Source: Acidobacteriota bacterium (GTDB lineage Bacteria > Acidobacteriota > Terriglobia > Terriglobales > SCQP01). From it: DNA of 64,000 nucleotides. Both the position numbers and the translations under genes were made by a program. Below, one piece after another: positions 8,064 through 15,950 of the stretch. A model generated the notes under the pieces. That model was given only the letters and a program-made list of their open reading frames with translations. It was not told the origin of the DNA and ran no database searches. The first letter of the stretch is position 1. Every line of letters starts with the position of its first letter. The DNA lies in NCBI GenBank assembly GCA_004299485.1, contig SCQP01000016.1:149842-213841 (forward strand), in the 5' to 3' direction.

Positions 8064-8846
8064 ATGGCAGACGAGCACGCCCAAGCCCCCGAAGCGATCG
8101 AGGCCGCCGCACGCGCCGACATCCTGCGCATCGGCCAGTTTTTGCACCAGAAAAGCCTCGTCGCCGCAAGCGACGGCAACATCTCCGTCCGCCTGCCCGG
8201 CGGCCGCATTCTCGCCACGCCCACCTCGATGAGTAAGGGCCTGATGACCGACGCCGACCTGGTCGTCACCGATCTCGAAGGCCGCAAGCTTGAAGGCACT
8301 CGCAATCCTTCCAGCGAAATGGCCATGCATCTGCTCATTTACCAGCTCCGCCCCGAAATCAACGGCGTCGTTCATGCCCATCCGCCCGCCGCCACCGGCT
8401 TTGCCGCCGCCGGCATTCCGCTCAACCAGGCGCTGCTCGCCGAAGTCGTGCTCGCTCTCGGCTGCATTCCCCTCGCCGCCTACGGCACCACCGGCACGCC
8501 CGAGCTCTCCGCCACCCTTCGCCCGCTCATCCCGCACTACGACGCCATCCTCATGGCCAATCACGGCGTGGTCTGCTACGGCGAAGACGTCTGGAAAGCC
8601 TACTTCAAGATGGAGACGGTCGAGCACTTTGCCCGTATCGCGCTGGTCACCCATCTGCTCGGCCGCCAGAACCTGCTCGGCCGGGAAGAAGTCGACAAGC
8701 TCCTGATCGCCCGCCAGCGTTACGAAGGCGTTACCAGCGCCGCCGCCCTCTCGCCCACTTGCCCGGTCGTGGCCGAAGCCCCCCAGCTCCCTGCGGCGGC
8801 CTCTCCGCCCGCCCTGAACTTTGCCAATGGCAAGCGCCGCTGGTAA
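8064..8846 (+). CDS. Class II aldolase (fuculose/rhamnulose-phosphate aldolase-like), microcompartment cargo candidate
   Basis: The protein has 260 residues. The class II aldolase/adducin fold is marked by ASDGNISVRLPGG at 35-47, a TPTSMSKGLM phosphate-binding loop, the catalytic Glu in PSSEMAMH, the zinc ligands in VVHAHPPAATGF near 103-114 and a third His in LMANHGVVCYG. It would split a sugar phosphate such as L-fuculose-1-phosphate into DHAP and lactaldehyde. After the fold (about residue 205) comes REEVDKLLIARQRYEGV, an amphipathic helix, then a Pro/Ala linker and a basic KRRW end; this tail may target the enzyme to the shell. The shell genes follow at once, as in planctomycete-type fucose/rhamnose microcompartments. 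Confidence 0.85.
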   Translation: MADEHAQAPEAIEAAARADILRIGQFLHQKSLVAASDGNISVRLPGGRILATPTSMSKGLMTDADLVVTDLEGRKLEGTRNPSSEMAMHLLIYQLRPEINGVVHAHPPAATGFAAAGIPLNQALLAEVVLALGCIPLAAYGTTGTPELSATLRPLIPHYDAILMANHGVVCYGEDVWKAYFKMETVEHFARIALVTHLLGRQNLLGREEVDKLLIARQRYEGVTSAAALSPTCPVVAEAPQLPAAASPPALNFANGKRRW

Positions 8847-8866
8847 GCGGCTCGCGCCGCTTTTAT
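8845..8866 (+). terminator. Hairpin with T-rich tail overlapping the aldolase stop codon
   Basis: Perfect 7-bp arms (8845-8851 and 8856-8862) with a TCGC loop are followed by TTTTAT. The left arm includes the last base pair of the TAA stop. It is the end hairpin of family B repeat copy 1 in reverse orientation. It could attenuate read-through into the shell genes, which have their own promoter candidate at 8908-8936. Confidence 0.5.
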
Positions 8867-8907
8867 CGGGGGCTTCGCCCCCGCGCCTTCCGTTGGTCGG
8901 CTTCCCC
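8846..8907 (-). repeat. Family B dispersed repeat, copy 1
   Basis: Read on the minus strand this 62-bp unit runs GGGGAAGCCGACCAACGG, then a GGGGGC-GAAG-CCCCC-type hairpin, then GCGGCGCGAGCCGC. The same three blocks occur in order at 28174-28233, 55071-55131 and 63200-63261. It fills the gap between the aldolase gene and the shell genes. Confidence 0.75.
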
Positions 8908-8936
8908 TTCGTGCACCTGGTAAGGTAAGCTACAAT
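8908..8936 (+). promoter_or_regulatory. Candidate promoter for the shell protein genes
   Basis: A weak -35 (TTCGTG, 8908-8913) and a good -10 (TACAAT, 8931-8936) are 17 bp apart. A strong GAGGAG ribosome-binding site (8942-8947) sits 8 nt before the BMC-H start at 8956. The leader would be only about 13 nt. Confidence 0.45.
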
Positions 8937-8955
8937 CCTCCGAGGAGATGCAGCT

Positions 8956-9261
8956 ATGGCAGAACTCAGCGGCGAAGCGTGGGGCATGATCGAAACCAAG
9001 GGCTTGGTGGCGATGATCGAAGCGGCTGACGCCATGGTCAAAGCCGCGAACGTCACCCTGGTCGGCTGGGAAAAAAAAATCGGCGCCGGCTACGTCACCG
9101 CCATCGTGCAGGGCGACGTCGCCGCCGTCAAAGCCGCCACCGATGCCGGCGCCGCTGCCGCCCGCCGCATCGGCGAGGTGATCTCGGTCCACGTCATTCC
9201 GCGTCCCGCTGCCGGCCTTTCGCGCGCTGTGCCACTGCCCGGCCTGCCTGCCAACGCCTGA
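8956..9261 (+). CDS. Bacterial microcompartment hexameric shell protein (BMC-H, PduA/EutM/CcmK type)
   Basis: The protein has 101 residues, a single Pfam00936-type domain. [18 protein letters not shown] at 10-27 is the signature helix/strand start. The pore loop KIGAG lies at 41-45, followed by [19 protein letters not shown] and the closing strand [10 protein letters not shown]. Hexamers tile the flat facets of the shell, and the small pore loop passes polar metabolites. It is the only BMC-H gene here; no tandem-domain or circularly permuted shell protein is visible. The last 15 residues (Pro/Leu/Ala) form a short tail typical of PduA-like proteins. Confidence 0.95.
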   Translation: MAELSGEAWGMIETKGLVAMIEAADAMVKAANVTLVGWEKKIGAGYVTAIVQGDVAAVKAATDAGAAAARRIGEVISVHVIPRPAAGLSRAVPLPGLPANA

Positions 9262-9278
9262 ACGCGGATTCACTTCTC

Positions 9279-9548
9279 ATGCAACTGGCCCGCGTCATCG
9301 GCACCGTCGTCGCCACCCGCAAAGATCCCCGCCTTGAAGGATTCAAGCTGTTGGTTGCCCGCCTGCAGAACGCTGAAGGCAAGGATGAAGCCGGCTATGT
9401 CGTGGCCGTCGATACGGTCGGCGCTGGGGCGGGAGAGCGTGTACTCATCGTCCAGGGCAGCTCCGCCCGCATGGCCCGCGACGGCCAGGAAAAACCCATT
9501 GACGCCGCCATCGTCGGCATCGTTGACACCGTCGAACCGGTGCGCTAA
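9279..9548 (+). CDS. Microcompartment pentameric vertex protein (BMC-P, EutN/CcmL type), first copy
   Basis: This 89-residue protein shows the EutN/CcmL beta-barrel pattern: QLARVIGTVVATRKDPRLEG, then FKLLVARL, VAVDTVGAGAGERVLIVQGSSAR and the C-terminal IDAAIVGIVDTV. Pentamers cap the twelve vertices of the polyhedral shell. It starts 17 bp after the BMC-H gene and is followed 3 bp later by a second copy. It keeps the GAG.GE turn and the SSAR loop, making it the most canonical of the three. Confidence 0.95.
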   Translation: MQLARVIGTVVATRKDPRLEGFKLLVARLQNAEGKDEAGYVVAVDTVGAGAGERVLIVQGSSARMARDGQEKPIDAAIVGIVDTVEPVR

Positions 9549-9551
9549 CCA

Positions 9552-9839
9552 GTGTTTCTCGCCCGCATTTCCGGCACGGTCGTTTCCACCGCCAAAGACG
9601 ATGCCCTGCGCGGTTATAAATTGCTGCTGATCCAGCCGCTCAACGCTCAAGGGGCCGCCGTCGGCCACACCCAGGTCGCCCTCGACGCCGTCGGCGCAGG
9701 CGTGGGCGAAATCGTCTACATCTGCCGCGGCAAAGAAGCCAGCTTTGCCTGGCAGGGCGACACGCCCACCGAAGCGACTATCGTCGGCATCGTCGATCCC
9801 GCCGCCAACCGCGCTTGGCTGCCGGAGGCCGCTCGATGA
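9552..9839 (+). CDS. Microcompartment pentameric vertex protein (BMC-P), second copy
   Basis: The protein has 95 residues from a GTG start at 9552, 3 bp after the previous stop. FLARISGTVVSTAKDD, YKLLLIQPL, VALDAVGAGVGEIVYICRG and ATIVGIVDP follow the EutN/CcmL plan. It differs from its neighbours in the loop after the central strand (KEASFAWQG instead of SSAR) and has a longer C-terminal end (NRAWLPEAAR). The stop overlaps the third copy's ATG. Different vertex paralogues probably give mixed or specialised pentamers. Confidence 0.93.
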   Translation: MFLARISGTVVSTAKDDALRGYKLLLIQPLNAQGAAVGHTQVALDAVGAGVGEIVYICRGKEASFAWQGDTPTEATIVGIVDPAANRAWLPEAAR

Positions 9840-10129
9840 TCGTCGGCCGCGTCATCGGCGAAGTCGTCGCCACCCAGAAGCATCCCAGCCACGAAGGCCG
9901 CAAGCTGCTTCTCATCGAACCGGAGGCGCTCGCCGATGGCCAGCTTCCGGCGCGCGGCACGCCCGCCGGAGGAGCAGCCCTGATTGCCCTGGATGCGGTT
10001 GACGCTGGCGTCGGCGAACGCGTCCTGGTCGTGCTCGACGGCTATGCCGCCATGACCGCCGTCGACCGCCCCCACGCCCCCATCGACGCTGCGGTCATCG
10101 GCATCCTCGACCACCTCGATTTAGCCTAA
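9836..10129 (+). CDS. Microcompartment pentameric vertex protein (BMC-P), third copy
   Basis: The protein has 97 residues from an ATG overlapping the previous stop (ATGA). MIVGRVIGEVVATQKHPSHEG and KLLLIEPEAL open the barrel. A longer inserted loop (residues 34-44, Gly/Pro/Ala-rich) precedes LIALDAVDAGVGERVLVVLDG, and the protein ends PIDAAVIGILDHLDLA. Three BMC-P genes with one BMC-H gene is the arrangement known from planctomycete/verrucomicrobial loci. The locus ends here; the convergent bactofilin gene follows. Confidence 0.93.
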   Translation: MIVGRVIGEVVATQKHPSHEGRKLLLIEPEALADGQLPARGTPAGGAALIALDAVDAGVGERVLVVLDGYAAMTAVDRPHAPIDAAVIGILDHLDLA

Positions 10130-10144
10130 TCCGCGCACCCGGGA

Positions 10145-10172
10145 GGGGCTGGGGCGACGGGGCCCCAGCCCC
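10145..10172 (+). terminator. Strong GC hairpin between the convergent microcompartment and bactofilin genes
   Basis: Perfect 10-bp arms (10145-10154 and 10163-10172) are separated by 8 nt. The core (GGGGCTGGGG / CCCCAGCCCC) is the same as the first hairpin of family A repeats, and the following 60 bp to about 10230 ends GGGTGCCCGCGC like copy 2, so this is probably a diverged family A copy. Placed between two converging genes, it may end transcription from both sides, although no long T run follows. Confidence 0.5.
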
Positions 10173-10241
10173 GTTCTTGCGGACGCGGAGCGCAGGCGGC
10201 GGAGCGCAGCGAAGCCGGGTGCCCGCGCTTGAGCGAAGAAG

Positions 10242-10721
10242 CTACGCCGAGGCTTTGGCGGTGTTGACGTTGCCCGGCTTGCGGATGTCGATGCCGCCCT
10301 TGAAAAAAGCGCCGTCTTCAATGCTGATGCGCGCCGCGCTCACATCGCCGGTGAGCGCGCCCTGGGCCTTGATCTCCACCCGGTCGGCGGCAATGACGTT
10401 GCCGTTCAGCTTGCCGAGAATAATCACTTCGCGGGCATTGACGTTGGCCTGCACCTGGCCATTGGCGCCGATGGTGAGGACGTTTTTCGGCAGCTCGACG
10501 GAGCCCTCCAGTTTGCCGTCCACAAAGAGGTCTTCGTTGCCGCTGACCGTGCCCTTGAGCTGAATGGTCTTGCTCAGGTGCGTGGCGCGCTCGGATCCTC
10601 CGCTGCTCACACGCTGCGGCGCCGGGGCCGAACTGACCGGCATAGGAGCCGCCGGCGGGTTGACACTTTGCGGTTTGGCGGGCGGTGCGGGAGTCTCCCG
10701 CTCATTCTGGCTCTTCCACAT
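10242..10721 (-). CDS. Bactofilin-family cytoskeletal protein
   Basis: The product is 159 residues from the ATG at 10721; a GTG at 10733 would add four. After a Pro/Ala/Ser-rich N-terminus of about 45 residues, the bactofilin core runs THLSKTIQLKGTVSGNEDLFVDGKL-type sequence, then GSVELPKNVLTIGANG, VNAREVIILGKLNGNV and VEIKAQGALTGDV, the repeating right-handed beta-helix pattern. Bactofilins polymerise into filaments used in cell shape, polar localisation or envelope synthesis. A good promoter sits upstream at 10759-10787. The polypeptide ends shortly after the core. Confidence 0.92.
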   Translation of the reverse strand: MWKSQNERETPAPPAKPQSVNPPAAPMPVSSAPAPQRVSSGGSERATHLSKTIQLKGTVSGNEDLFVDGKLEGSVELPKNVLTIGANGQVQANVNAREVIILGKLNGNVIAADRVEIKAQGALTGDVSAARISIEDGAFFKGGIDIRKPGNVNTAKASA

Positions 10722-10758
10722 GGGCAAGGGCACACCTCGTAATTAAAGTCTTAAGTTT

Positions 10759-10787
10759 ATTGTACGGTCGCACGTAGCGCACGGCAA
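10759..10787 (-). promoter_or_regulatory. Sigma-70-like promoter of the bactofilin gene
   Basis: On the minus strand TTGCCG (10782-10787) and TACAAT (10759-10764) are separated by exactly 17 bp. Transcription would start near 10752, leaving a leader of about 30 nt that contains a GAGG ribosome-binding site. It is the best-formed promoter noticed in the window. Confidence 0.6.
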
Positions 10788-10829
10788 CCGGGGAATCCCT
10801 TAGCGCCATCGCGCTACTCTCAATACAAG

Positions 10830-11768
10830 ATGCTGCCCGAGCGCACATGGCTGCAATGGGTTCGCCGTCAGGCGCTGGCTTTCGCCCCCACCCGGCGCTC
10901 CGAGCTGCGCCTGGGCATCGGCGATGATGCCGCTCTCGTGCGGCCGCGCCGGGGGCGGGAGCTGGTGCTCACTACCGATTTGCTGGTCGAAGATGTCCAT
11001 TTTCTGCGCGCCCGTGACCCCGCGCCCGCGTGCGGCCGTCGCCTCGCTACCCGCGCCCTGAGCGATCTGGCGGCCATGGGCGCCGAGCCGCTCGCCCTGC
11101 TGGTTTCCGCCGCGCTACCGCCCGATTTACCCACGGCTTGGGCACGCGGCTTCTATCGGGGATTCCTGGCCGCCTGCCGCGAGGCCGGCGCCACCTTGAT
11201 CGGCGGCGACAGTAGTGCCTCGCTCCACGGCATTGTTCTCGATGCCGTCGGCGTCGGCCAGGTGCCTGCCGGCAAGGCGTTTCGCCGAACTGGCGCGCGG
11301 CCCGGCGACCGGATTTTTGTTTCTGGCCCCCTCGGCGAAGCCGCTTGGGGCCGCGAGCTGGTGCACGATCAGCAGCCGATGGCGAGCGCCGCCGCCCGCC
11401 ATGCCCGCGCGCGGCATCTGCGCCCCCGCGCGCGATGGGAGTTGGGAGCGGCGCTGCGCGGCCGCGCCAGCGCAGCCATGGATTTGAGCGATGGCTTGGC
11501 CGTTGACTTGGACCATCTTTGCCGCGAAAGCGGCGTGGGCGCAGAAATCCTCGCCGACTCGCTCCCGGCGCCCGCCGGCCTGCAACGCGCGCTTTATGGC
11601 GGCGAAGATTACGAGCTGCTGTTTACGCTGCCACCCCACCGCCGCTTGCCTCGCGCATCCGGCCACCGCGAAATCGGTCGCATCATCGCCGGCTCCGGCT
11701 GCTGGCTGCGCGATACCTCCGGACGGCGACGGCGTTTGTCCCCGCGCGGCTGGCAACACTGGGCCTGA
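10830..11768 (+). CDS. thiL: Thiamine-monophosphate kinase
   Basis: The protein has 312 residues. ThiL makes thiamine diphosphate from thiamine monophosphate with ATP. GIGDDAALV at 29-37 is the N-terminal metal/nucleotide signature. TTDLLVEDVHF, the ALSDLAAMGAEPLALLVS segment, IGGDSS, GARPGDRIFVSGPLG, DLSDGLAVDLDHLCRESGVG and GGEDYELLFT all follow in family order. The gene sits between bactofilin and the RDD protein. The thiamine-linked thiD and thiI genes are elsewhere in the window, so no thiamine operon is formed. No TPP riboswitch was seen. Confidence 0.95.
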   Translation: MLPERTWLQWVRRQALAFAPTRRSELRLGIGDDAALVRPRRGRELVLTTDLLVEDVHFLRARDPAPACGRRLATRALSDLAAMGAEPLALLVSAALPPDLPTAWARGFYRGFLAACREAGATLIGGDSSASLHGIVLDAVGVGQVPAGKAFRRTGARPGDRIFVSGPLGEAAWGRELVHDQQPMASAAARHARARHLRPRARWELGAALRGRASAAMDLSDGLAVDLDHLCRESGVGAEILADSLPAPAGLQRALYGGEDYELLFTLPPHRRLPRASGHREIGRIIAGSGCWLRDTSGRRRRLSPRGWQHWA

Positions 11769-11783
11769 AGTGGCGAGCCACTG

Positions 11784-12620
11784 CTACTCCTCCGGCGGCG
11801 CCAGCACCACGCAGGTGCGCGACATGGCGTCATGCCAGCTCAAATGCTGCCGGTCGCACAGGATCCAGAAAAAGCCCAGACCCAGCGCCACCAGCGAAAC
11901 TACGCTCGCCCAGCCCCGCCGCCGCCGTGCTTCCGGCGTCAGCGGTCCATCCCACCCGCGCACCGCCAGACCGTGGCGGCGCATGCCGACCGTTGCTCCT
12001 CCGGCATAGGCACACAGCAGCAGGTACACCGCCGCCAAACCGGCGGGCACGGCCACCAGCGCGGGCAATAGCCGCCGCAGTTCTCCGCTGGAAAGCGCCG
12101 GGAAATTCTGGCTCGCCCATCCGGCCAAGGCGAACAAAACGGCGGCCACGATCACCACCAGCGCGTCGGTAAGGCCGGCCTGCAGGCGCAGTCCCGGCGG
12201 CGCGACGTCGACCGGCAAGTGCCCCGCCGCCACCGCGGCGGTCGCGCCCATCGGCAGCGGAAGCTGCAAGTATTCGCTCTGGTTGCTCCAGACCGGTTCG
12301 GTGGCACTCTCCCGTTTCTCGGCAACTGGCTCGGGCTTGCGAATCGGCACCGGTTCCGCCAGAGGAACCGGATCCGCAATCGGTTCAACCGAGCCCGTTC
12401 CCGTCCGCACCAGCAGCGCCGGCTGTAGCTGGAAGGGCAGCACGCGCTCGTCCGCGCCGGCGTCGGGCGTCAGCCCGGCCTCGCTGACTCGCGCGGGTCT
12501 GCCGCGCGGTGGCTGCGGGTGACTGGCGCGGTAAGCCTCTACGCGCTCGCGCACCTCGCGCCGCCACGCGGGCAGCGGCGGCAACAAGCCGGGAGGATCA
12601 TCGTTACGCAGATTCGCCAT
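11784..12620 (-). CDS. RDD-family membrane protein
   Basis: The protein has 278 residues. The first 140 are soluble, charged and Pro-rich, with repeated PIADPVPLAEPVPIRKPEPV-like Pro/Val steps. The C-terminal half is an RDD domain: RLQAGLTDALVVIVAAVLFALAGW (membrane segment 1, with the Arg/Asp pair), a second segment near 185-205 (LVAVPAGLAAVYLLLCAYAG), GATVGMRRHGLAVRG and a final segment near 240-260. RDD proteins are of uncertain role, in some cases ion exchange. The gene is divergent from lptD with only 26 bp between starts. The 3' end converges on thiL 16 bp away. Confidence 0.8.
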   Translation of the reverse strand: MANLRNDDPPGLLPPLPAWRREVRERVEAYRASHPQPPRGRPARVSEAGLTPDAGADERVLPFQLQPALLVRTGTGSVEPIADPVPLAEPVPIRKPEPVAEKRESATEPVWSNQSEYLQLPLPMGATAAVAAGHLPVDVAPPGLRLQAGLTDALVVIVAAVLFALAGWASQNFPALSSGELRRLLPALVAVPAGLAAVYLLLCAYAGGATVGMRRHGLAVRGWDGPLTPEARRRRGWASVVSLVALGLGFFWILCDRQHLSWHDAMSRTCVVLAPPEE

Positions 12621-12646
12621 CGGAATTCGCTAAGCTACAAAGAACA

Positions 12647-15016
12647 ATGTGGGCACGTGTGCGTCTGCCATCTTTGATTATCCTCGGCGTAGCCACCGTT
12701 TTTGGCCTCACCCAGCCCGCCCGGCCCCAGGCGGGGAATCAAAGCAGTAACCCTCCCCAAACGCGGCCGAAGCGTACATTCCCCTTGCAAGGCGCCCTGC
12801 AGCGCGGCGCCATCGTGACCCTGGCTGCCGACCGCATCTCCGCCAGTCTCGTACCCGGTCACACGGTATATCGTGCCACAGGTAACGTGGATCTCACTCT
12901 GGGCGCTTCGCGGCTCAGTGCCGACCAGATGACCTACAACGCTCAGACCGGCGAAGCCGTGGCCATCGGCCATGTCGCCTTTGACAGCGTGGCCGAGCAG
13001 ACGCACATCGAGGGCACGCGCGCCACCTACAACTTCCTGCGCTCGACCGGGGAATTCGACGATTTCCATGGCGTGAGCGGCATCCGCTTGCGCGGGCGCC
13101 AGCCCACCGCGCTCGCCTCCAATCCCCTGGTCTTCTCCGGGCGCAAACTGGAGCGCCTCGGCCCCGACGTCTACCGGCTGGAAGACGGCACCTTGACTTC
13201 CTGCACTCTGTCCAGCCCCAAATGGATCTTCAGCGCGCAACAGGTCACCGTCGAGTTGGGCAAGAACGCCAAACTCCGCCACGTCGTCTTCCGTCTTTTT
13301 GACGTGCCCATTTTCTACGCGCCCTTTCTGACCTATTCGACCACCCGCACCGGCCGCCACAGCGGCATTCTCGTGCCCGTCGTAAGCAAGAGCAACGTCA
13401 AGGGCTATGTGCTCGGCGACTCTTATTTTTGGGCGGCGGCTCCCAACGTAAACGTGACCGCCGGCGGCGAATGGTACAGCGCCCGCGGCTGGGCCGACCA
13501 CGTCCACATTGCCAGCCGTCCCACCCTAAACTCCGATCTCGACCTGCAACTGGACGGCGTTTTCGATCACGGCCTGGCGCTGAGCCGTGGCGGCCGCCTG
13601 CACCAAGGAGGTCAGGAACTGCACGTCACCGGCGACCACACGGCCGCCAATGGCTTCCGGACCGTGCTCGACGTGGACTATCTCTCGTCTTACCTGTACC
13701 GCCTCGTTTTCAAGAACACCTTTGCCGAAGCCATCAACTCCGAAGCCATTTCCACCGGGTTTTCCGAAAAGCAATGGAACGGCGAGGACCTCACCGTCGC
13801 CGGCCATCGCTATCAGGACTTCCTTGGAACCACTCCTAATGCCAGCTTGAACCTGACCGCACTGCCCAGCTTCGACTGGAACGCCTATGCCCAGCCGCTG
13901 ACGCGCCATTGGCCGCTGTATTTTTCCTGGGATGCCAACGCCGGGCTGCTCGACCGCAACGAGCCGGATTTCGTCACCGGCATCATGCCGCGGCTGAATT
14001 TCACACCGCATCTGCGCCTCCCGATCGCGACCTCCGTCGGTACGTTTACCGGCGACGTTTCGGTCAACTCAACCTTCTACTCCGAACGCCAGGCCGCATC
14101 TCCGTCCCCCACGGCCGCGCCGCTGCTGCTCTCCGGCGATTTGTGGCGCAACGCTTATGGTGCCGATATCGAATGGCGCCCGCCCGCGCTCGCCAAAGTT
14201 TATTCCGGTCCCGGCGGTCTGCTCGGCGACCGCCTGGAGCACGTCTTTGAACCCGAAATCGGCTATCACGTTACCGGTGGCGTGCAGGATGCCAACGACG
14301 TGATCCGTTTCGATGCCCTCGACATTCTCTCCAACACGCGCGAGCTCGACTATGGCTTTACCAACCGCCTATTGACGGCCACCGGTCCCAAAGGCCGCTC
14401 CCGTGAGCTGCTCTCCTGGACGCTGTTGCAGAAGTACTACTTCGATCCCACCTTTGGCGGCGCGCTGCAGCCGGGCCAACGCAATGTATTTCTGGCGACC
14501 GCTTTGCTGTCACCCTTTGCCGCTGAGGCGCTGCCGTTGCACTATTCGCCCCTGAGTTCGATTTTGCGCGTCTCTCCGTTCGCCCGCTTCGACGGCGTAT
14601 GGCGCCTGGATTATGACAGCCATAATCACCAGATCAGCGCCAGCGCTTTCACCGGAAATTTTCACTTCGGCAACGCCTTCATCTCCGGCAGCGATTATCT
14701 GCTGCGCCCGCTGCCGGGCGCTGCTTCCGGCCTGACCCTTCCACGTTACAACCAACTGCGTCTGGGCATGGGCTACGGCGACATCACCCAGCCGGGCACC
14801 AGCGTTGGCGGCAACGTCGCCTACGACGCCCATGGCGGCCAGTTGCTGTACACCACCTTTCAGCTCAGTCATAACTGGGACTGTTGCGGCTTTTCGGTGG
14901 AATACCGCCGCTTCGCACTGGCGTCGGTGCGCCGTGAGAACCAGATTCTGTTCAGCTTCACGCTGGCGAATATCGCCACCTTCGGCAATCTCAAGCGCCA
15001 AAACCAAGTGTTCTAG
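12647..15016 (+). CDS. lptD: LPS-assembly outer-membrane protein LptD
   Basis: The protein has 789 residues from the ATG at 12647. An N-terminal signal region (residues 1-28) is followed by an OstA/LptA-like periplasmic beta-jellyroll (VTLAADRISASL, ATGNVDLTLGASRLSADQMTYN, GEAVAIGHV). From about residue 200 comes the LptD barrel, with the conserved FDVPIFYAPFLTYS and GRHSGILVP block and repeated aromatic-ending beta strands. LptD with LptE inserts lipopolysaccharide into the outer leaflet, so the cell has a Gram-negative envelope. A TACAAA box ends 6 nt before the ATG, suggesting a leaderless mRNA. Homologues are often called organic solvent tolerance protein. Confidence 0.9.
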   Translation: MWARVRLPSLIILGVATVFGLTQPARPQAGNQSSNPPQTRPKRTFPLQGALQRGAIVTLAADRISASLVPGHTVYRATGNVDLTLGASRLSADQMTYNAQTGEAVAIGHVAFDSVAEQTHIEGTRATYNFLRSTGEFDDFHGVSGIRLRGRQPTALASNPLVFSGRKLERLGPDVYRLEDGTLTSCTLSSPKWIFSAQQVTVELGKNAKLRHVVFRLFDVPIFYAPFLTYSTTRTGRHSGILVPVVSKSNVKGYVLGDSYFWAAAPNVNVTAGGEWYSARGWADHVHIASRPTLNSDLDLQLDGVFDHGLALSRGGRLHQGGQELHVTGDHTAANGFRTVLDVDYLSSYLYRLVFKNTFAEAINSEAISTGFSEKQWNGEDLTVAGHRYQDFLGTTPNASLNLTALPSFDWNAYAQPLTRHWPLYFSWDANAGLLDRNEPDFVTGIMPRLNFTPHLRLPIATSVGTFTGDVSVNSTFYSERQAASPSPTAAPLLLSGDLWRNAYGADIEWRPPALAKVYSGPGGLLGDRLEHVFEPEIGYHVTGGVQDANDVIRFDALDILSNTRELDYGFTNRLLTATGPKGRSRELLSWTLLQKYYFDPTFGGALQPGQRNVFLATALLSPFAAEALPLHYSPLSSILRVSPFARFDGVWRLDYDSHNHQISASAFTGNFHFGNAFISGSDYLLRPLPGAASGLTLPRYNQLRLGMGYGDITQPGTSVGGNVAYDAHGGQLLYTTFQLSHNWDCCGFSVEYRRFALASVRRENQILFSFTLANIATFGNLKRQNQVF

Positions 15017-15063
15017 CACTTCGCGCACATGCGCTCGCCATGCCAGATAGCTCCCTGCAACGC

Positions 15064-15069
15064 TATAAT
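15064..15069 (+). promoter_or_regulatory. -10 box (TATAAT) of the haem operon
   Basis: A consensus TATAAT lies 18 nt before the GTG at 15087, with no clear -35. It shows that the TTG at 15069, which would give a longer first protein, is inside the promoter and is unlikely to be the start. Confidence 0.5.
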
Positions 15070-15086
15070 TGAGGTTCGGTGCTGGC

Positions 15087-15950
15087 GTGCATTCTCTACT
15101 AGCGTTTAGCTTTTTGTGGGCCCGGGTCGCGCTTGGCTTCTATGTCGCCGGCTTGGCCGCCGCCATCACCGCAGCGCTGCTGAAAGAGCCGCAGCAGCAG
15201 AACGCCATCTTCGGCCTGGCGCGCGCCGCGGTCGCCGCCGGCTTCCTGTTCCAGTTCGTCAGCCTGGTCGAGACTACCGCCATCTTCACAGCGCACTCGG
15301 CGGATTTCTACCGCATCATCACCGGTCTGCTGGCCTTCGTCATCGCCGCCTTTTTCCTTTTGGTCTACCGGGTGTACTCGCCGCGGGCCCTCAGTCTGGT
15401 GGTAGTCCCGCTGATCTGCCTGCTGGCGGCCGCGGCGACGATCGTTCCCGCCGGCGTGCGCGGCGGGCCGCCGCCGCTGGACCACGGCCTGCTGTTCAAC
15501 GGCTGGATATACGTACACATTGTGCTGATCTTCATCGGTTATGCCGGCCTGGTGGTCGCCATGGGCAGCGGCATTCTGTACCTCATGGCCGAGCGCAACC
15601 TCAAGGCCAAGGGCATTCCCCGCGCCGTCAAGATCGGTTTACCCTCGCTGCAGACCCTGGATCTGGCTGGCTATCGTTCGTTGCTGATCGGCTTTCCACT
15701 GCTGACCGCCGGCCTGGTCATCGGCGCCTACTGGGCCGATGCGCTGCTGGGTGGCGTGGCGCTGAACGATCCCACAGTGCTGCTGGCGCTGCTGGCGTGG
15801 GTGATGTATCTGGTGCTCTTATTCGCGCGCTGGTCGGCGGGATGGCGCGGCCGCCGGTCGGCGTATCTGACGCTGGCGTGCTTCGCCATCGCCCTGGCCG
15901 GCTGGTTTGCCAATGGCATGAGCCAGGTGCATTCCCTTTTTCTGCAATGA
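15087..15950 (+). CDS. hemX: Cytochrome c assembly (HemX/CcsA-type) membrane protein
   Basis: The product is 287 residues from a GTG start, supported by a GAGG site 12 nt upstream and by the TATAAT at 15064. Eight or so hydrophobic segments run through the protein. HIVLIFIGYAGLVVAMGSGILYLMAE in the second half resembles the haem-handling CcsA/HemX core with its conserved GYA and His. HemX regulates glutamyl-tRNA reductase levels in Firmicutes and related proteins export haem; the choice cannot be made here. Its stop overlaps hemA (ATGA), so a role in haem supply is the best reading. The typical WWD motif of a full CcsA is not evident. Confidence 0.75.
   Translation: MHSLLAFSFLWARVALGFYVAGLAAAITAALLKEPQQQNAIFGLARAAVAAGFLFQFVSLVETTAIFTAHSADFYRIITGLLAFVIAAFFLLVYRVYSPRALSLVVVPLICLLAAAATIVPAGVRGGPPPLDHGLLFNGWIYVHIVLIFIGYAGLVVAMGSGILYLMAERNLKAKGIPRAVKIGLPSLQTLDLAGYRSLLIGFPLLTAGLVIGAYWADALLGGVALNDPTVLLALLAWVMYLVLLFARWSAGWRGRRSAYLTLACFAIALAGWFANGMSQVHSLFLQ

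Noticed and set aside
8846..8955. Possible riboswitch or ncRNA before the shell genes
   Set aside because: The structure is fully explained by a family B repeat that occurs elsewhere in unrelated contexts.
15069..15086. TTG start of the HemX-like gene
   Set aside because: It overlaps the TATAAT box; the GTG at 15087 has a better ribosome-binding site.
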